Positions 35,901-44,055 of a stretch of 50,244 nt of DNA are shown here, one piece after another (the stretch's first letter is position 1; every line of letters starts with the position of its first letter). The notes below the pieces were generated by a model. It was given only the letters and a program-made list of their open reading frames with translations, did no database searches and was not told where the DNA came from. The stretch comes from Deltaproteobacteria bacterium. Lineage in GTDB: Bacteria > Myxococcota_C > UBA6777. The translations under genes were made by a program, and so were the position numbers. The stretch spans positions 1 through 50,244 of the forward strand of contig PCBK01000091.1 in assembly GCA_002731275.1 (NCBI GenBank), written 5' to 3'.

Positions 35901-36337
35901 TGGCTGGAGAATACAGTGGGCAGGGGTACTTCGCAAAAGATCTCTTGAGTGGAAGCAAGAAAGCACCAAGGCTCTTTTTGTGGGATCTTGGTCACTCCTT
36001 TCCATTCCAAGATCAAAAGCAACTTTTGCGTGCCCCACTTGTCGAGAACGATGGGGTTTTGTGTCCTCGGCATGGGACCTTTGCTCGTGTCTTTCCCTAC
36101 TACCCCAAGCAGCTACACATCTACTCGGAGTTTGGTGAGCTTCCACACCGGCCTGTTGGATTTTGTATCCCTGCTGCGGCAAAGAAAATCCGTATTCGCC
36201 AAAGGGGGTTTTTGGGTTGCACATTCCGACACACGATGAAGAGCGACGAGATGCAAGTCTTTTTACGGCACCGGAACGCCAAAATTGCTTTTGGGACCAA
36301 GTCGTCTTGTCACGTCATAAATGGAAACGGAAACTGA
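32972..36337 (+). CDS. Receptor-like Ser/Thr protein kinase with propeller-like extracytoplasmic domain
   Basis: A 1121-residue PknB-type kinase. The kinase domain covers about 13-280: glycine loop GTGTFGNVY (20-28), Lys42, catalytic HRDIKPGN (135-142), DFG (158-160) and APE (186-188). A low-complexity juxtamembrane region includes an ASIPVASSSS repeat (about 346-378). One membrane segment lies at about 487-510. The outer part (about 530-1040) repeats strings such as VYIAGTFRRRARFGEHSL and LLAGGFRKRLQFGTKKLE, a beta-propeller-like pattern common in myxobacterial surface proteins. The final 80 residues carry several cysteines. It could sense an outside ligand through the propeller. GAAGAAG precedes the ATG. 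Confidence 0.9.
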   Translation: MQDRLIGKVLGQYRIETLLGTGTFGNVYHARHLRLGRAFAIKVPHPHHQFREEYITRFTREAKSLAALHHPNIVQMVDFVESPEEGAYMVMEWVEGETLSDYIKRKGSLSPDVTLRIFEQLLDALSQAHELGIVHRDIKPGNIFVLEVGEHPVVKILDFGIALLDEGDEERHTKQGTILGSIRYMAPEQVRGDITEVDARSDLYACALILAECLTGQVVYQGRSTAVVVDKLHEPLPTLSSLSTFHASPALEAFFAKGAARDSSQRYNSAVEFLQALKPVLGEGEGQKTSAKVDFIEEIDLFDDSDDSPTRLDGEGLDDDIVQSSEYYDEASGGFKHAFEERPSYSSIPVASHSSASIPVASSSSASIPAASPSSVSLPSAKEVLAQMVDAKKKELGYQDTVGMSEAREAPRPRPQSRERKQGSGDSMASVADQLISQNFGGKVAPDRSDYKAVLPQFGDSFTVPKREAEPKKGAKQQGASAIGRWAAGGVVGIILLFAFSYGVYKLVLGGQKDNGQQQGPGILKPDDRDKRFTNIRLIPLHKKGIVTSETGLVLSGVAPEGFGKPLVSAFGASGGYFAVGFCKGMQSWDKKRLDCGEGALYGFQIKPRLGGITWLRILRKWDTTKWPPLMQDLLKIGIAPSGGFLLYGMESVKKEGKKESFQWFVQRFDEKGVRVWKKRFGRFRASILSWRGKSYRTSTPAASRVELSPIQLVIGESGKIYILGRFRDAFTFQGNTFAAQGKRHSDLFVLSLASDGTDLWAKTYGGAHREIPAVIELGKRGQVYIAGTFRRRARFGEHSLKARGRGSLFLAELSPGGAGKVLWARSYRAQIVTRHAHPVLVIRSLVGGDLLLAGGFRKRLQFGTKKLEVSTGTKSFVARFNRLGYVRWLLGGAGNFDTISLLQIYSKRSFFVAGTFYGHARFGKTDMASWGEKAFFVARVKDLEDHARWEWVQMAGAFRGHHLSDMWASEKGKLWVAGEYSGQGYFAKDLLSGSKKAPRLFLWDLGHSFPFQDQKQLLRAPLVENDGVLCPRHGTFARVFPYYPKQLHIYSEFGELPHRPVGFCIPAAAKKIRIRQRGFLGCTFRHTMKSDEMQVFLRHRNAKIAFGTKSSCHVINGNGN
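34010..34099. repeat. Three 30-bp tandem repeats in the kinase gene
   Basis: Units start at 34010, 34040 and 34070, each beginning TCTATCCCTGT or TCTATTCCTGC. They encode repeated SIPVAS-type decapeptides in the linker before the membrane segment; copy number may vary between strains. Confidence 0.85.
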
Positions 36338-36511
36338 GTAGGCTCAAAAATCCGACGTCGGTCTTCTCTGGCGTATCAGATTTTTGTCTGTTTCCAGGTG
36401 AATATATCCTGATTTTTTCATTTCTTCCTTTGTTTTTCAGGTGTCTACCTTCTTGGTACAAAATCTGCTAGCTGACAACGTGAGTGATACTATGTTTTTG
36501 GAGGTATGATC

Positions 36512-36982
36512 ATGTTGAGAAAAATGCTGCTTGTCGTTTGTTTGTGTGTATGTGGGGGGTCATTTGTTGCATGTGGTGGACCAGAGGACGATCCTGAGAC
36601 AGTGAAACAGGCGGTTGGCCCCACCAATGAGCGTCCTTGGCATGATATGACGTGGTGGGAAAAAAATCACTTCATGGAAAAAGGGTTTATGCCGACAATT
36701 CGCGATGTCTTCGCAAAATACGATGCGAAATACAAAAGCGAGGACGAATTGCATTGCCAAACCTGTCATGGTGAGGCTGATAAAACAAAAGCTGTGTTCA
36801 AATCACAAGGGACCGAGCTCTTTCCGCTTGACCCAGATAATCTGCCGACTGCAGATGACAAAGACCCCAAGATCGCAGCTGCCACAAAATTTATGGAAGA
36901 TAAGGTTATGCCCGCGATGAAGGCCCTTTTGAAGAGGGATGATTTGACCTGTTTCACTTGCCACGCCAAAAAAGAGAAGTAA
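36512..36982 (+). CDS. Small diheme cytochrome c lipoprotein
   Basis: About 156 residues from the ATG at 36512, 7 bp after GGAGG; an ATG at 36506 is too close. The lipobox is FVAC (Cys21), so it is membrane-anchored outside the cytoplasm. Two CxxCH heme motifs are visible: CQTCH (82-86) and CFTCH (147-151). The spacing and size suggest a small diheme c-type protein rather than a domain of a known oxidase. A conserved-looking MTWWEKNHFMEKGFMPTIRD precedes the first heme. Electron partner unknown; no cytochrome maturation or terminal oxidase genes lie nearby. Confidence 0.85.
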   Translation: MLRKMLLVVCLCVCGGSFVACGGPEDDPETVKQAVGPTNERPWHDMTWWEKNHFMEKGFMPTIRDVFAKYDAKYKSEDELHCQTCHGEADKTKAVFKSQGTELFPLDPDNLPTADDKDPKIAAATKFMEDKVMPAMKALLKRDDLTCFTCHAKKEK

Positions 36983-37179
36983 ACCTATCCAGCTCCGATC
37001 TCTTCGAGTTGTTGTCTTTTTCCTTCCACACGCTCCTCCATTTTGCATACATCGATTGACAACCCTCGCCATGTTTTGTAATGTCTCGGACCATCATGCA
37101 GAGAACATCTTCCTTTTCACGTGATCTATCCGATGATTATGGTGTTTTGGAGATGTGTAGCCCGAGAGGAGTGTCTACG

Positions 37180-39156
37180 ATGGGTCGGTATCTTGTTTGG
37201 TTGTTGTGTTCTTGTATGTTGTTTGCTTGCTCAGCTGAACCCCACGATCAATTCGGCGTTTTAGGGCAGGAGGTGATTGGGGATTGTCAGGTCACTGCGT
37301 CTATTGCGCCTTCGACAACACAGGCTGTTGGTTCGATTGTGACGCTGTCTGGAGTTGCTACGTGTGTATCAGGTTCGCCTGAGTACAAATTTTACGTACG
37401 TACACCCAACGGAGTGTGGAATTTATTACGGGACTGGGGGGCATCAACGTTCTCATGGGACAGCACAGGTGCTTGGTCTGGTGATTACTTGCTGCAAGTT
37501 TGGGTGCGACGACAAGGTGAGAGCATCGTATACGAAGGTGCTTCACAGAGTCTTCCTTTTACTCTCCAAGGTGGCAAAGGTCTCTGTACCGGTGTTCAAT
37601 TTTCCATGGACAAAACAAGCCCTCAGGCCGCAGGGACTGCTGTGACGTTATCGATGACACCTTCCTGTCAGGGGAGCGCTGCCGCTGAGTACAAAGTATA
37701 CCGCCGAACACCTTTGGGAGTCTGGGTTATCGAGAGTGATTGGAACAAGAACACATCTTTTACATGGTCAACCGCGGCTGTTGCTTCTGGGACACATTTT
37801 TTTCAGGTGTGGGTACGCGCACAAGGAAGTAACACCGTGTACGACGGCGCGTCAGTTGTGCAATCGTTCGATGTCACAGGTTCAACCCGTTGTACAAGTG
37901 TGACGTTTGCAACAAACCCTATCAGCCCTCAACCTGTCGGAACAAGCGTTACTTTCGTCGCAACAGGGCTGTGCAATGCTGGTGTCGTACCGGAGTTTAA
38001 GTTTTGGCATCGTGCGCCCTCTGGGGCGTGGTCTGTGTTGCGTGATTGGGGTACCCAGTCGAGTGCAACTTGGAACACTGCTGGTCTTGCGAAAGGCGTG
38101 CATATCCACCAAGTTTGGGTCCGGAAGCAAGGGAGCACAGAGGTTTACGAAGCGATCTCAGTCAGCGCAGCGTTTACACTTCAGAGTTGGCAAGTGTCGA
38201 CATTTGCAGGGAGTGGGATTCCTGCTTACATCAATGGTTCTGCGCCGCTGGCGAGCTTCCACACTCCTGTGGGGGTCACTGTTGATGAGCAAGGGAACGT
38301 ATATGTCGTCGATGACGGAAATGCGAGAGTCCGTAAGGTCACTCCTGGAGGGCAGATCAGTCTCCTCGCTGGATCTGGGACAAGTGGATACAAAGATGGC
38401 GTGGGTGCGCAAGCTGCGTTTCGCAATGCGTCAGGGATTGTTGTGGATGGGAATGGGACCCTTTACGTTGCCGATACGGACAACCATGTCATCCGAAAGA
38501 TCACACCCACAGGCGTTGTGACGACTTTCGCAGGAAGTGGTGTGGCCGGATACCAAGATGGGGCAGGTACACAAGCACAATTTGATCAGCCCATGGGTAT
38601 TGCGATCGATGTTGGTGGTGTGTTGTACGTTTCAGATGTGGGCAATTTGAGAATTCGAAAGATCACGTCAGCAGGTGTCGTTTCGACGTTTGCAGGGAGC
38701 GGATTGTTAGGAGCGAAAGATGGCGCGGCGTTGAGCGCATCTTTTGGGTATCCAAATGGCATCGCTGTGACACCCCAAGGCGCTGTGATTGTAGTGGATA
38801 TGATCAACAACAAGATCCGAAAGATCTCTTCGGGAGTCGTTTCTACGATCGCAGGGACAGGAGCACCTGGCTATAAAGACGGTGCAGGCGCAGCCGCTTT
38901 GTTTCACTCTCCCTGGGGAGCTGCTGTGGATGCGCGTGGCAATATCTATGTCTCGGAGTTGTTAAGCGGTCGTCTCAGGAAGATCAACATCTTCGGTGTC
39001 GTGTCTACGTTTGCAGGGACGGGGGTTCCTGGGTTCAAGAATGGTCTCGCGACAGATGCGCAATTTTTCAACCCAATGCACATCGCGATCAACGAGAGTG
39101 GACATCTCTTTGTTGCGGATAGTTTCAACCATCGCATCCGTAAGATCGCGCCATAG
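37180..39156 (+). CDS. NHL-repeat lipoprotein with three Ig-like repeats
   Basis: About 658 residues from the ATG at 37180 (GAGGAG upstream); an earlier in-frame ATG lacks a signal at its front. The lipobox is LFAC (Cys17). Three repeats of about 95 residues follow, each with a pattern like YKFYVRTPNGVW, RDWG and QVWVRRQG, probably beta-sandwich domains. The C-terminal half has six NHL units such as VSTFAGSG and GNVYVVDDGNARVRKV, enough for one closed six-bladed propeller. Such proteins bind peptides, glycans or lipids on the cell surface; no catalytic site is visible. It converges with the kinase gene, 36 bp apart. Confidence 0.88.
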   Translation: MGRYLVWLLCSCMLFACSAEPHDQFGVLGQEVIGDCQVTASIAPSTTQAVGSIVTLSGVATCVSGSPEYKFYVRTPNGVWNLLRDWGASTFSWDSTGAWSGDYLLQVWVRRQGESIVYEGASQSLPFTLQGGKGLCTGVQFSMDKTSPQAAGTAVTLSMTPSCQGSAAAEYKVYRRTPLGVWVIESDWNKNTSFTWSTAAVASGTHFFQVWVRAQGSNTVYDGASVVQSFDVTGSTRCTSVTFATNPISPQPVGTSVTFVATGLCNAGVVPEFKFWHRAPSGAWSVLRDWGTQSSATWNTAGLAKGVHIHQVWVRKQGSTEVYEAISVSAAFTLQSWQVSTFAGSGIPAYINGSAPLASFHTPVGVTVDEQGNVYVVDDGNARVRKVTPGGQISLLAGSGTSGYKDGVGAQAAFRNASGIVVDGNGTLYVADTDNHVIRKITPTGVVTTFAGSGVAGYQDGAGTQAQFDQPMGIAIDVGGVLYVSDVGNLRIRKITSAGVVSTFAGSGLLGAKDGAALSASFGYPNGIAVTPQGAVIVVDMINNKIRKISSGVVSTIAGTGAPGYKDGAGAAALFHSPWGAAVDARGNIYVSELLSGRLRKINIFGVVSTFAGTGVPGFKNGLATDAQFFNPMHIAINESGHLFVADSFNHRIRKIAP

Positions 39157-39192
39157 CTTTGTTTAATCTAGGGGTTATTGGGATAGATGGGG

Positions 39193-41613
39193 TTATTTTC
39201 TGAGGAGGATATGGATTGAGGAGGTACGTTTGGAGTTGATCTTGACGTAAAGTTCTTGTGACTTGTACCCTTTTTTGGAGATGACGAGGTGATGAAGCCC
39301 TTTGGGGAGCAGCAACAGGCTGGTTGGGCACAGTACGCGGGTCTTACTGCCTATCAACACACGTGCATTTTTCGGAAGACATGAGATGTTGAGATAGCCA
39401 ATATCTTTGAGGTTCTTTGGCTGGGTTGTCGTTTTCGTTTTGGGGATGGAGGACAAAGGCCTTTGGGGGGCGGTGCGCTTCTTTTTGGGTTGGCTGATCG
39501 CGAACACGATCAAAAAGAGTAACAGCCCAATGATCCCAAACAGAATAAACTGAAGTCGATTAAGCGATTGTTCGCCGGGCGTTTCACGTGGGGCTGGGAG
39601 CGTTTGAAGTGCTGTGCGAGAACGCTTTGAGGGGTCTTGGAAGACGAGGTTGGAGCCTGTGGTTCTGTGTGTTGGTTGGAAGACTTGGTGTTTTTCGCTG
39701 TGGGAAAATGGTGCAAAAGGGAGATGGTTCTCGAGACTGTTGGGGGGACGTGATGTCGCCGTCGCAAAGTGTGTGTGTTGGTAGCTCTTTGGGTCGTCTG
39801 TTTGGAGACGTGCGAGCATTCTTTTCTCATTGGCAGGGCGACGAACGACCTCTTGTTTTCTGAGTTGATCTTCTCGGATGGATGGAAGTTGTAGAAAGGG
39901 AGAATCTGGATCATCGTCGTGCAATGAGAGGTCGACCGCGTTGGATTCTTGTGCTGGAGGCTGCATGTTGATCTCATCGGGATCTGGAAGCGCCTGGATT
40001 GCGACGAGCTGTTGGGTAATTTGGCGGGGAGATATTTTGTCGTTTTCGTGGTCTTTTGAAAATTGTTCTTTGAGGCTGCTTGGTTTGTGTTCGGGCGCCA
40101 CAAAGTTATGGCTCAGGAAGGGGATGTCGTCATCCTCTGCGTTTTCAGAGAGCTCGTTGAGGGCTTCTGTGAGATAGACTTGCACTTCGAGCATTGTGCT
40201 AGGACGTTCATCGGCCTGCTTGGCGAGTCCGACTTCCATGAGTTTGAGCAGGGCGCTGGGGTAGTGGATGTCGGGTCGGACGTCCGTCAGTTTTGGAGGG
40301 GGAGAGTAGACATGTCTCATCGCGTATTGGTAGGGGCTGTCGGCGCGAAAGACGCTTTTACCTGTGAGGGACTCAAAGAGGAGGATACACAGAGAGTAGA
40401 TATCCGAACGGGGATCGAGAGGGAAGCCCATCGCTTGTTCGGGAGATAGGTAACGTGGTGTACCCATCGTCATACCGACTTTTGTGATCTTGGAGGGTTC
40501 CTTTTGGTCTTTGGCGATCCCAAAATCGAGGACTTTGATACCATCGACCTGTCCTGGACCTCCGAGGATAAAGATGTTATCGGGTTTGAGATCCCTGTGG
40601 ATAATGCCTTCTTCGTGGGCGTGGTGCATGGCTTCACATACGACGACAAAGAGACGGCATATCGTCGGCAGAATGGAGCCTCTCTCGTATTTTGAGAGGA
40701 AGGTGTCGAGATCACACCCGCTGAGCAGCTCCATGATCAGGTAAAAGCCAAAGGGCAACTCAAAACCAAATTTGTATACATCGATGATGTTAGGGTGTTT
40801 GAGCCTACGTAAGATTTGGGCTTCGTGGTAGAAGCGTTGGACTGTCTCCTCATTGAGCATGGTTTGGGCGCGGAGGAGTTTGATCGCGATAGGCTCATCA
40901 TTTGGGACATGAAGACCTTCGTAAACAAGCCCCATCCCACCCTCACCGAGTCGTTTGATCAACTTCCACTGGTTATCGATCAGCTTTCCTGCGAGGGGGT
41001 CATTTGAGGGTTTGTTGAGCAGGTAATCACAGTGGGAACAGACGATCGCTTCAGGAGGCCGGGGATACCCACAGCTTGGACAAAAACCTTCTCTGTGTAG
41101 ATCGATTTGTTGTTTGGCATCAGAGAGTTCTTGTGCTTGGGAAGGCGAGTACTTGGAGGTGCGTAGGTAGCGGCCGTAGTGGTAGCGGATCGCTTGAACG
41201 AGGGCGTCACGGTGTGTAAGGCTGACGACAAGTCCTTCACATTGTGTTTGGAAAATGATTTGGTTTTCGAGCTCTTCGGAGAGCATGTCCAGGCTCACGA
41301 CCTCGACTTTTTTTCCTGCGTCGACTCTCCGAATGGGAAGGAGGGTGCGGTTGAGCGCGACTTGGTAGGGGATACCCAAGAATAGATCTTCTTGGGTTTC
41401 CATGGACATTAATTGCTTGAGATCGTAATATGTCAGCGCGTTGAATGCAGCGTATTGTCGTTGATATTGCTCCTCTGAGAGGGCGCCAAGCCCGATGAGA
41501 ATATCACCAAGGTGTCCGCCATTTTCTTCGCGGATTTCTTCTGCTTTTTGCAGGTCTTTTGGGCTGATGAGACCTTCTTCAAGAAGGTTTTGTTCGATAG
41601 AGCCTGAAGTCAT
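39193..41613 (-). CDS. Ser/Thr protein kinase with MshEN-like, zinc-ribbon and PEGA-like domains
   Basis: About 806 residues; an in-frame GTG sits one codon before the chosen ATG, and neither has a strong binding site. Numbering counts that GTG as 1. Residues 5-155 resemble the N-terminal domain of type II secretion ATPases (GspE_N/MshEN): LLEEGLISPKDLQKAEEI, GGHLGDILIGLGALSEEQY. MshEN domains in other proteins bind cyclic di-GMP. Cys179, 182, 193 and 196 form a zinc ribbon. The kinase domain (about 216-480) has GEGGMGLVY, Lys246, HRDLKPDN (340-347) and DFG (364-366). A membrane segment lies near 686-708, and the C-terminal PEGA-like domain (about 740-807) would be periplasmic. Cyclic di-GMP control is an inference. 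Confidence 0.88.
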   Translation of the reverse strand: MTSGSIEQNLLEEGLISPKDLQKAEEIREENGGHLGDILIGLGALSEEQYQRQYAAFNALTYYDLKQLMSMETQEDLFLGIPYQVALNRTLLPIRRVDAGKKVEVVSLDMLSEELENQIIFQTQCEGLVVSLTHRDALVQAIRYHYGRYLRTSKYSPSQAQELSDAKQQIDLHREGFCPSCGYPRPPEAIVCSHCDYLLNKPSNDPLAGKLIDNQWKLIKRLGEGGMGLVYEGLHVPNDEPIAIKLLRAQTMLNEETVQRFYHEAQILRRLKHPNIIDVYKFGFELPFGFYLIMELLSGCDLDTFLSKYERGSILPTICRLFVVVCEAMHHAHEEGIIHRDLKPDNIFILGGPGQVDGIKVLDFGIAKDQKEPSKITKVGMTMGTPRYLSPEQAMGFPLDPRSDIYSLCILLFESLTGKSVFRADSPYQYAMRHVYSPPPKLTDVRPDIHYPSALLKLMEVGLAKQADERPSTMLEVQVYLTEALNELSENAEDDDIPFLSHNFVAPEHKPSSLKEQFSKDHENDKISPRQITQQLVAIQALPDPDEINMQPPAQESNAVDLSLHDDDPDSPFLQLPSIREDQLRKQEVVRRPANEKRMLARLQTDDPKSYQHTHFATATSRPPNSLENHLPFAPFSHSEKHQVFQPTHRTTGSNLVFQDPSKRSRTALQTLPAPRETPGEQSLNRLQFILFGIIGLLLFLIVFAISQPKKKRTAPQRPLSSIPKTKTTTQPKNLKDIGYLNISCLPKNARVLIGSKTRVLCPTSLLLLPKGLHHLVISKKGYKSQELYVKINSKRTSSIHILLRK

Positions 41614-41684
41614 CACTGCTATCTTGCCATCCAGTAGCTATCAAAATGATCAATCATGGTTTGTTCCATGAGTGGGAACATTAT

Positions 41685-42323
41685 TCACAACGCAAAAGAC
41701 AGGGTCGTGTCTTCAGGGCAGTCCGAGGATGCAGGGTTATGAAGCGCTGCTTGCCATGCATCTGGAGACTGATCGAGTTTGGAGAGCCACCATGTGAAAC
41801 GTCTGGCTTGCCATTCGTATTCCTTTGGGCTTTGTTCGGGTGCGAGGAGAACAAAGACGTTGTGTGACTTGGATGAAACCTTTGACGTGAGTAAGTGGGG
41901 TTGTTGGGCCTGACAGACGAAACAAACGGCGAGGGCGGCTTCTGTTTCAGCGCGTTGTTGCCTTCCTTCGTCTCGCGTCTCGGGGTCTTCGAGCAGGCTC
42001 TCGCCACCTGCGAGCCACCATGCAATTTGTTTGTTGTGTTCGTAACGGTAGGCGATGCTGTAGGCGTCTGCTCTGTCTTTTTCAGAGGCTTTTTCAACAA
42101 CCCATGCGCGTTTGGTTTCGATGTGTTCGAGTTGTGAGGCTGGCTGCTCTCGGCCTGAGGCGTTGAGCTTGAGAATCGCTCTTTCCGCAAGGTCACAAGC
42201 GAGCATGTGCCATAGCTCATCCGGTATTTCCTGAAGGATCTCGAGTTTACAGTGTCTTGAGAGAATCTCCTGGATGGGCTGAGTTTGCGAGCGCAATGCC
42301 TCAATCAAATCCTGAACGTTCAT
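41685..42323 (-). CDS. Protein of unknown function
   Basis: About 212 residues, from an ATG at 42323 with GGAGG 8 bp upstream. No signal peptide or membrane segment. It is mainly helical and acidic, with a Trp-rich C-terminal part (RRFTWWLSKLDQSPDAWQAA). Cysteines are few. No family recognised. It lies 71 bp before the kinase gene on the same strand and may be a cytoplasmic partner or substrate of it, but this is only positional. Confidence 0.6.
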   Translation of the reverse strand: MNVQDLIEALRSQTQPIQEILSRHCKLEILQEIPDELWHMLACDLAERAILKLNASGREQPASQLEHIETKRAWVVEKASEKDRADAYSIAYRYEHNKQIAWWLAGGESLLEDPETRDEGRQQRAETEAALAVCFVCQAQQPHLLTSKVSSKSHNVFVLLAPEQSPKEYEWQARRFTWWLSKLDQSPDAWQAALHNPASSDCPEDTTLSFAL

Positions 42324-42437
42324 CGAAAAAGCCTCCGTGAGTGGGGGGGAGATGCCATCATGTGACATCTACGCTAACCGACCAAATGAGTGTCGTCACC
42401 TGATGCGTGATGGCATCTGGCGGGATGGACCATTCGA

Positions 42438-43490
42438 TCATTTTGGCACATGTGCAACACATCGACAACGTTTTTGCCGAAAGTATTTGGTACATGTCCC
42501 TTGCAAGGTGCGATGCAAACACCGGCGAGAGCAGAGTTTTCTTGTCCCTGGAGGGCATGTTATTCTTTTCTGCCTTGTGCGCTTGGCTTGTGGCCTTGCT
42601 CGCTTACGCAGTTGCAATGTTTGCATCACGAGTTGCATATCGTGGCTGTGGGTGGGATAGCGTATTGTGCGGAATTTTTGTTCAACACAACTCCTTAACA
42701 CCCTACTACTTGTTTGGTTTTCAATCATCCTGACGGCGCTGGGGTTGCCTGTTGCGTCGATAAACCAGCGAATGATCATGTGGCCTTGTTTGGGGCGTGG
42801 CCAAGCTTTTTTGGCGAGCTTGATGCACGTTTTTAAGCGCGGGAGTGTGTTGCGTATGAGTGCCTGAATACCAGATGTCAATGTTTGTTTTTCAATCGCA
42901 GTGAGCTTTCCTTTGACATGTGTGGGGCCACTGGCGAGTGTGAATGTGTATCGTTGTCTGAGGCGGACGCATCGGCAAATTCTGTTTTCTGCGCGTCGTA
43001 AACATCTTTTTTGGGGAGTGCGTTTGAGGCATCTGCGATAGCAGAGAAAGCGCAGCCCTTGTGGGCATTGTGTCCCTCTTCGTGTTGGCTGTGTTCCAGC
43101 TCTTGAAAGAGGTCGGAGTCTTTTTGCCGGAGAGACTGGAGGGATATTCGTTCTTTTATGGGGAGGAGCTTGTTTTTTTCTTACGACAGGGGCTGGTTGG
43201 AGGGGGCGTGGTGCTGCTGTCTGATGAATCGTCGGTGTCGGCTGCGTCGATGTGTGCGATGCCTGCTGCCAAAACTGCAACAGGACACAAGCGAGCAACG
43301 CGCCTGTCATCAAACGCCCAAACAGGATCTCGTGCCGAGCCGATTGGAGCTTTTGAGTCAGGCCTTGTTCGCGCTCTTGTGATTGTGTTGCGACAAGTTC
43401 GGCTTCTCTTAACAGGTGGGCCAGCCGCCCTTGTTCTCGTAGAGCACGATCTCGTTCTTCTTGAAGTGATGGGGAGGATTCTGTGTCCAT
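42438..43490 (-). CDS. Membrane protein with AgmX/PglI-type domain flanked by twin Cys motifs
   Basis: About 350 residues. The ATG at 43490 has GGGA 6 bp upstream; an earlier ATG at 43550 has no site. A coiled coil (about 8-52) precedes one membrane segment (about 57-76), then a Pro-rich linker. Residues about 200-290 resemble the AgmX/PglI C-terminal domain: paired cysteines 222 and 268 around a core with FIDATGNPSAV. Two six-cysteine motifs flank it, at 142-174 and 312-344. Both have the exact spacing C-x7-C-x3-C-x8-C-x8-C-x-C and share CxRRCLxRT. The domain family is linked to myxobacterial gliding (AgmX), but no motility genes are adjacent. Function unknown. Confidence 0.75.
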   Translation of the reverse strand: MDTESSPSLQEERDRALREQGRLAHLLREAELVATQSQEREQGLTQKLQSARHEILFGRLMTGALLACVLLQFWQQASHTSTQPTPTIHQTAAPRPLQPAPVVRKKQAPPHKRTNIPPVSPAKRLRPLSRAGTQPTRRGTQCPQGLRFLCYRRCLKRTPQKRCLRRAENRICRCVRLRQRYTFTLASGPTHVKGKLTAIEKQTLTSGIQALIRNTLPRLKTCIKLAKKAWPRPKQGHMIIRWFIDATGNPSAVRMIENQTSSRVLRSCVEQKFRTIRYPTHSHDMQLVMQTLQLRKRARPQAKRTRQKRITCPPGTRKLCSRRCLHRTLQGTCTKYFRQKRCRCVAHVPK

Positions 43491-43632
43491 ATGTATCCCG
43501 TGCGTTATGAGTTGAGGCGCACCGACCCCTTTCGACAGAGCAATCAACATATATAATGTTCGAGAATAGCCAACCTCTCACCAGACGTCAAGAAACAGCG
43601 ACGCTGTAAGTTCTTTGCCCAGAGTGAGGGGG

Positions 43633-43683
43633 GATGTTGCATCTGTTGCATTGTGTCGTAAAATGTCTTGATGTTGCATCTGT
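43633..43683. repeat. Direct repeat GATGTTGCATCTGT
   Basis: Two identical 14-bp copies at 43633-43646 and 43670-43683, 37 bp apart. Each contains the palindrome GATG-N3-CATC. The TTGCATC core also occurs twice upstream of the sulP gene (48129-48145). Confidence 0.5.
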
Positions 43684-43927
43684 GTTGTGATCTCGACTTT
43701 GTGGAGGGGAGGGGGGAGGAGTCGTTGTAATCTTTATGATTCTTATGGTTTTTTGCATTTTTGTGATTGTGGAACAAAAACTGCTCATAGGAGAGCTTGA
43801 TGGAATGGGAAAGCCATCATGGGTCTATACAGAGCGCGATTTTTTTTTGCACACTCTGTAAGGCATGTTGTCTCTTATGGTTGAACCATGACGAGATGAG
43901 AATGCTATGAAGTCAATTGGACACTCT

Positions 43928-44006
43928 TTGCGCCGGTAGGTGCCGTGTTTTGGTGGTAAACGGTTTGTACATACAATCGGTAAACGGGAGAAGCTTACCG
44001 GCGCAA
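43928..44006 (+). promoter_or_regulatory. Control region of the sulfur cluster
   Basis: TTGCGCCGGTA (43928-43938) and TACCGGCGCAA (43996-44006) form a perfect 11-bp inverted repeat 57 bp apart. Between them a direct repeat GGTAAACGG (43955-43963 and 43979-43987, 24 bp period) brackets TACAAT (43972-43977), a good -10 candidate without a clear -35. This fits repression or activation at the promoter by a sulfur-responsive regulator, or a hairpin in a leader. No regulator gene is nearby. Confidence 0.5.
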
Positions 44007-44055
44007 TTGGTGTGTTTTTGTTGATGAGCGAGTTAACAAACGAAAGGGAAAAGTC

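Larger units (their letters stand above)
43491..44055. other. Divergent intergenic region, AgmX-like gene / sulfur cluster
   Basis: 565 bp with no supported gene. The left part has a 14-bp direct repeat (43633, 43670); the right part has an inverted repeat and a GGTAAACGG pair around a TACAAT (43928-44006). A run of nine T (about 43840-43850) is not preceded by an evident hairpin. Confidence 0.6.

Noticed and set aside
43918-43934. Possible sigma54 promoter (TGGACACTCTTTGCG) before the sulfur cluster
   Set aside because: The GG and GC elements are 9 bp apart instead of 10, which normally abolishes sigma54 binding.
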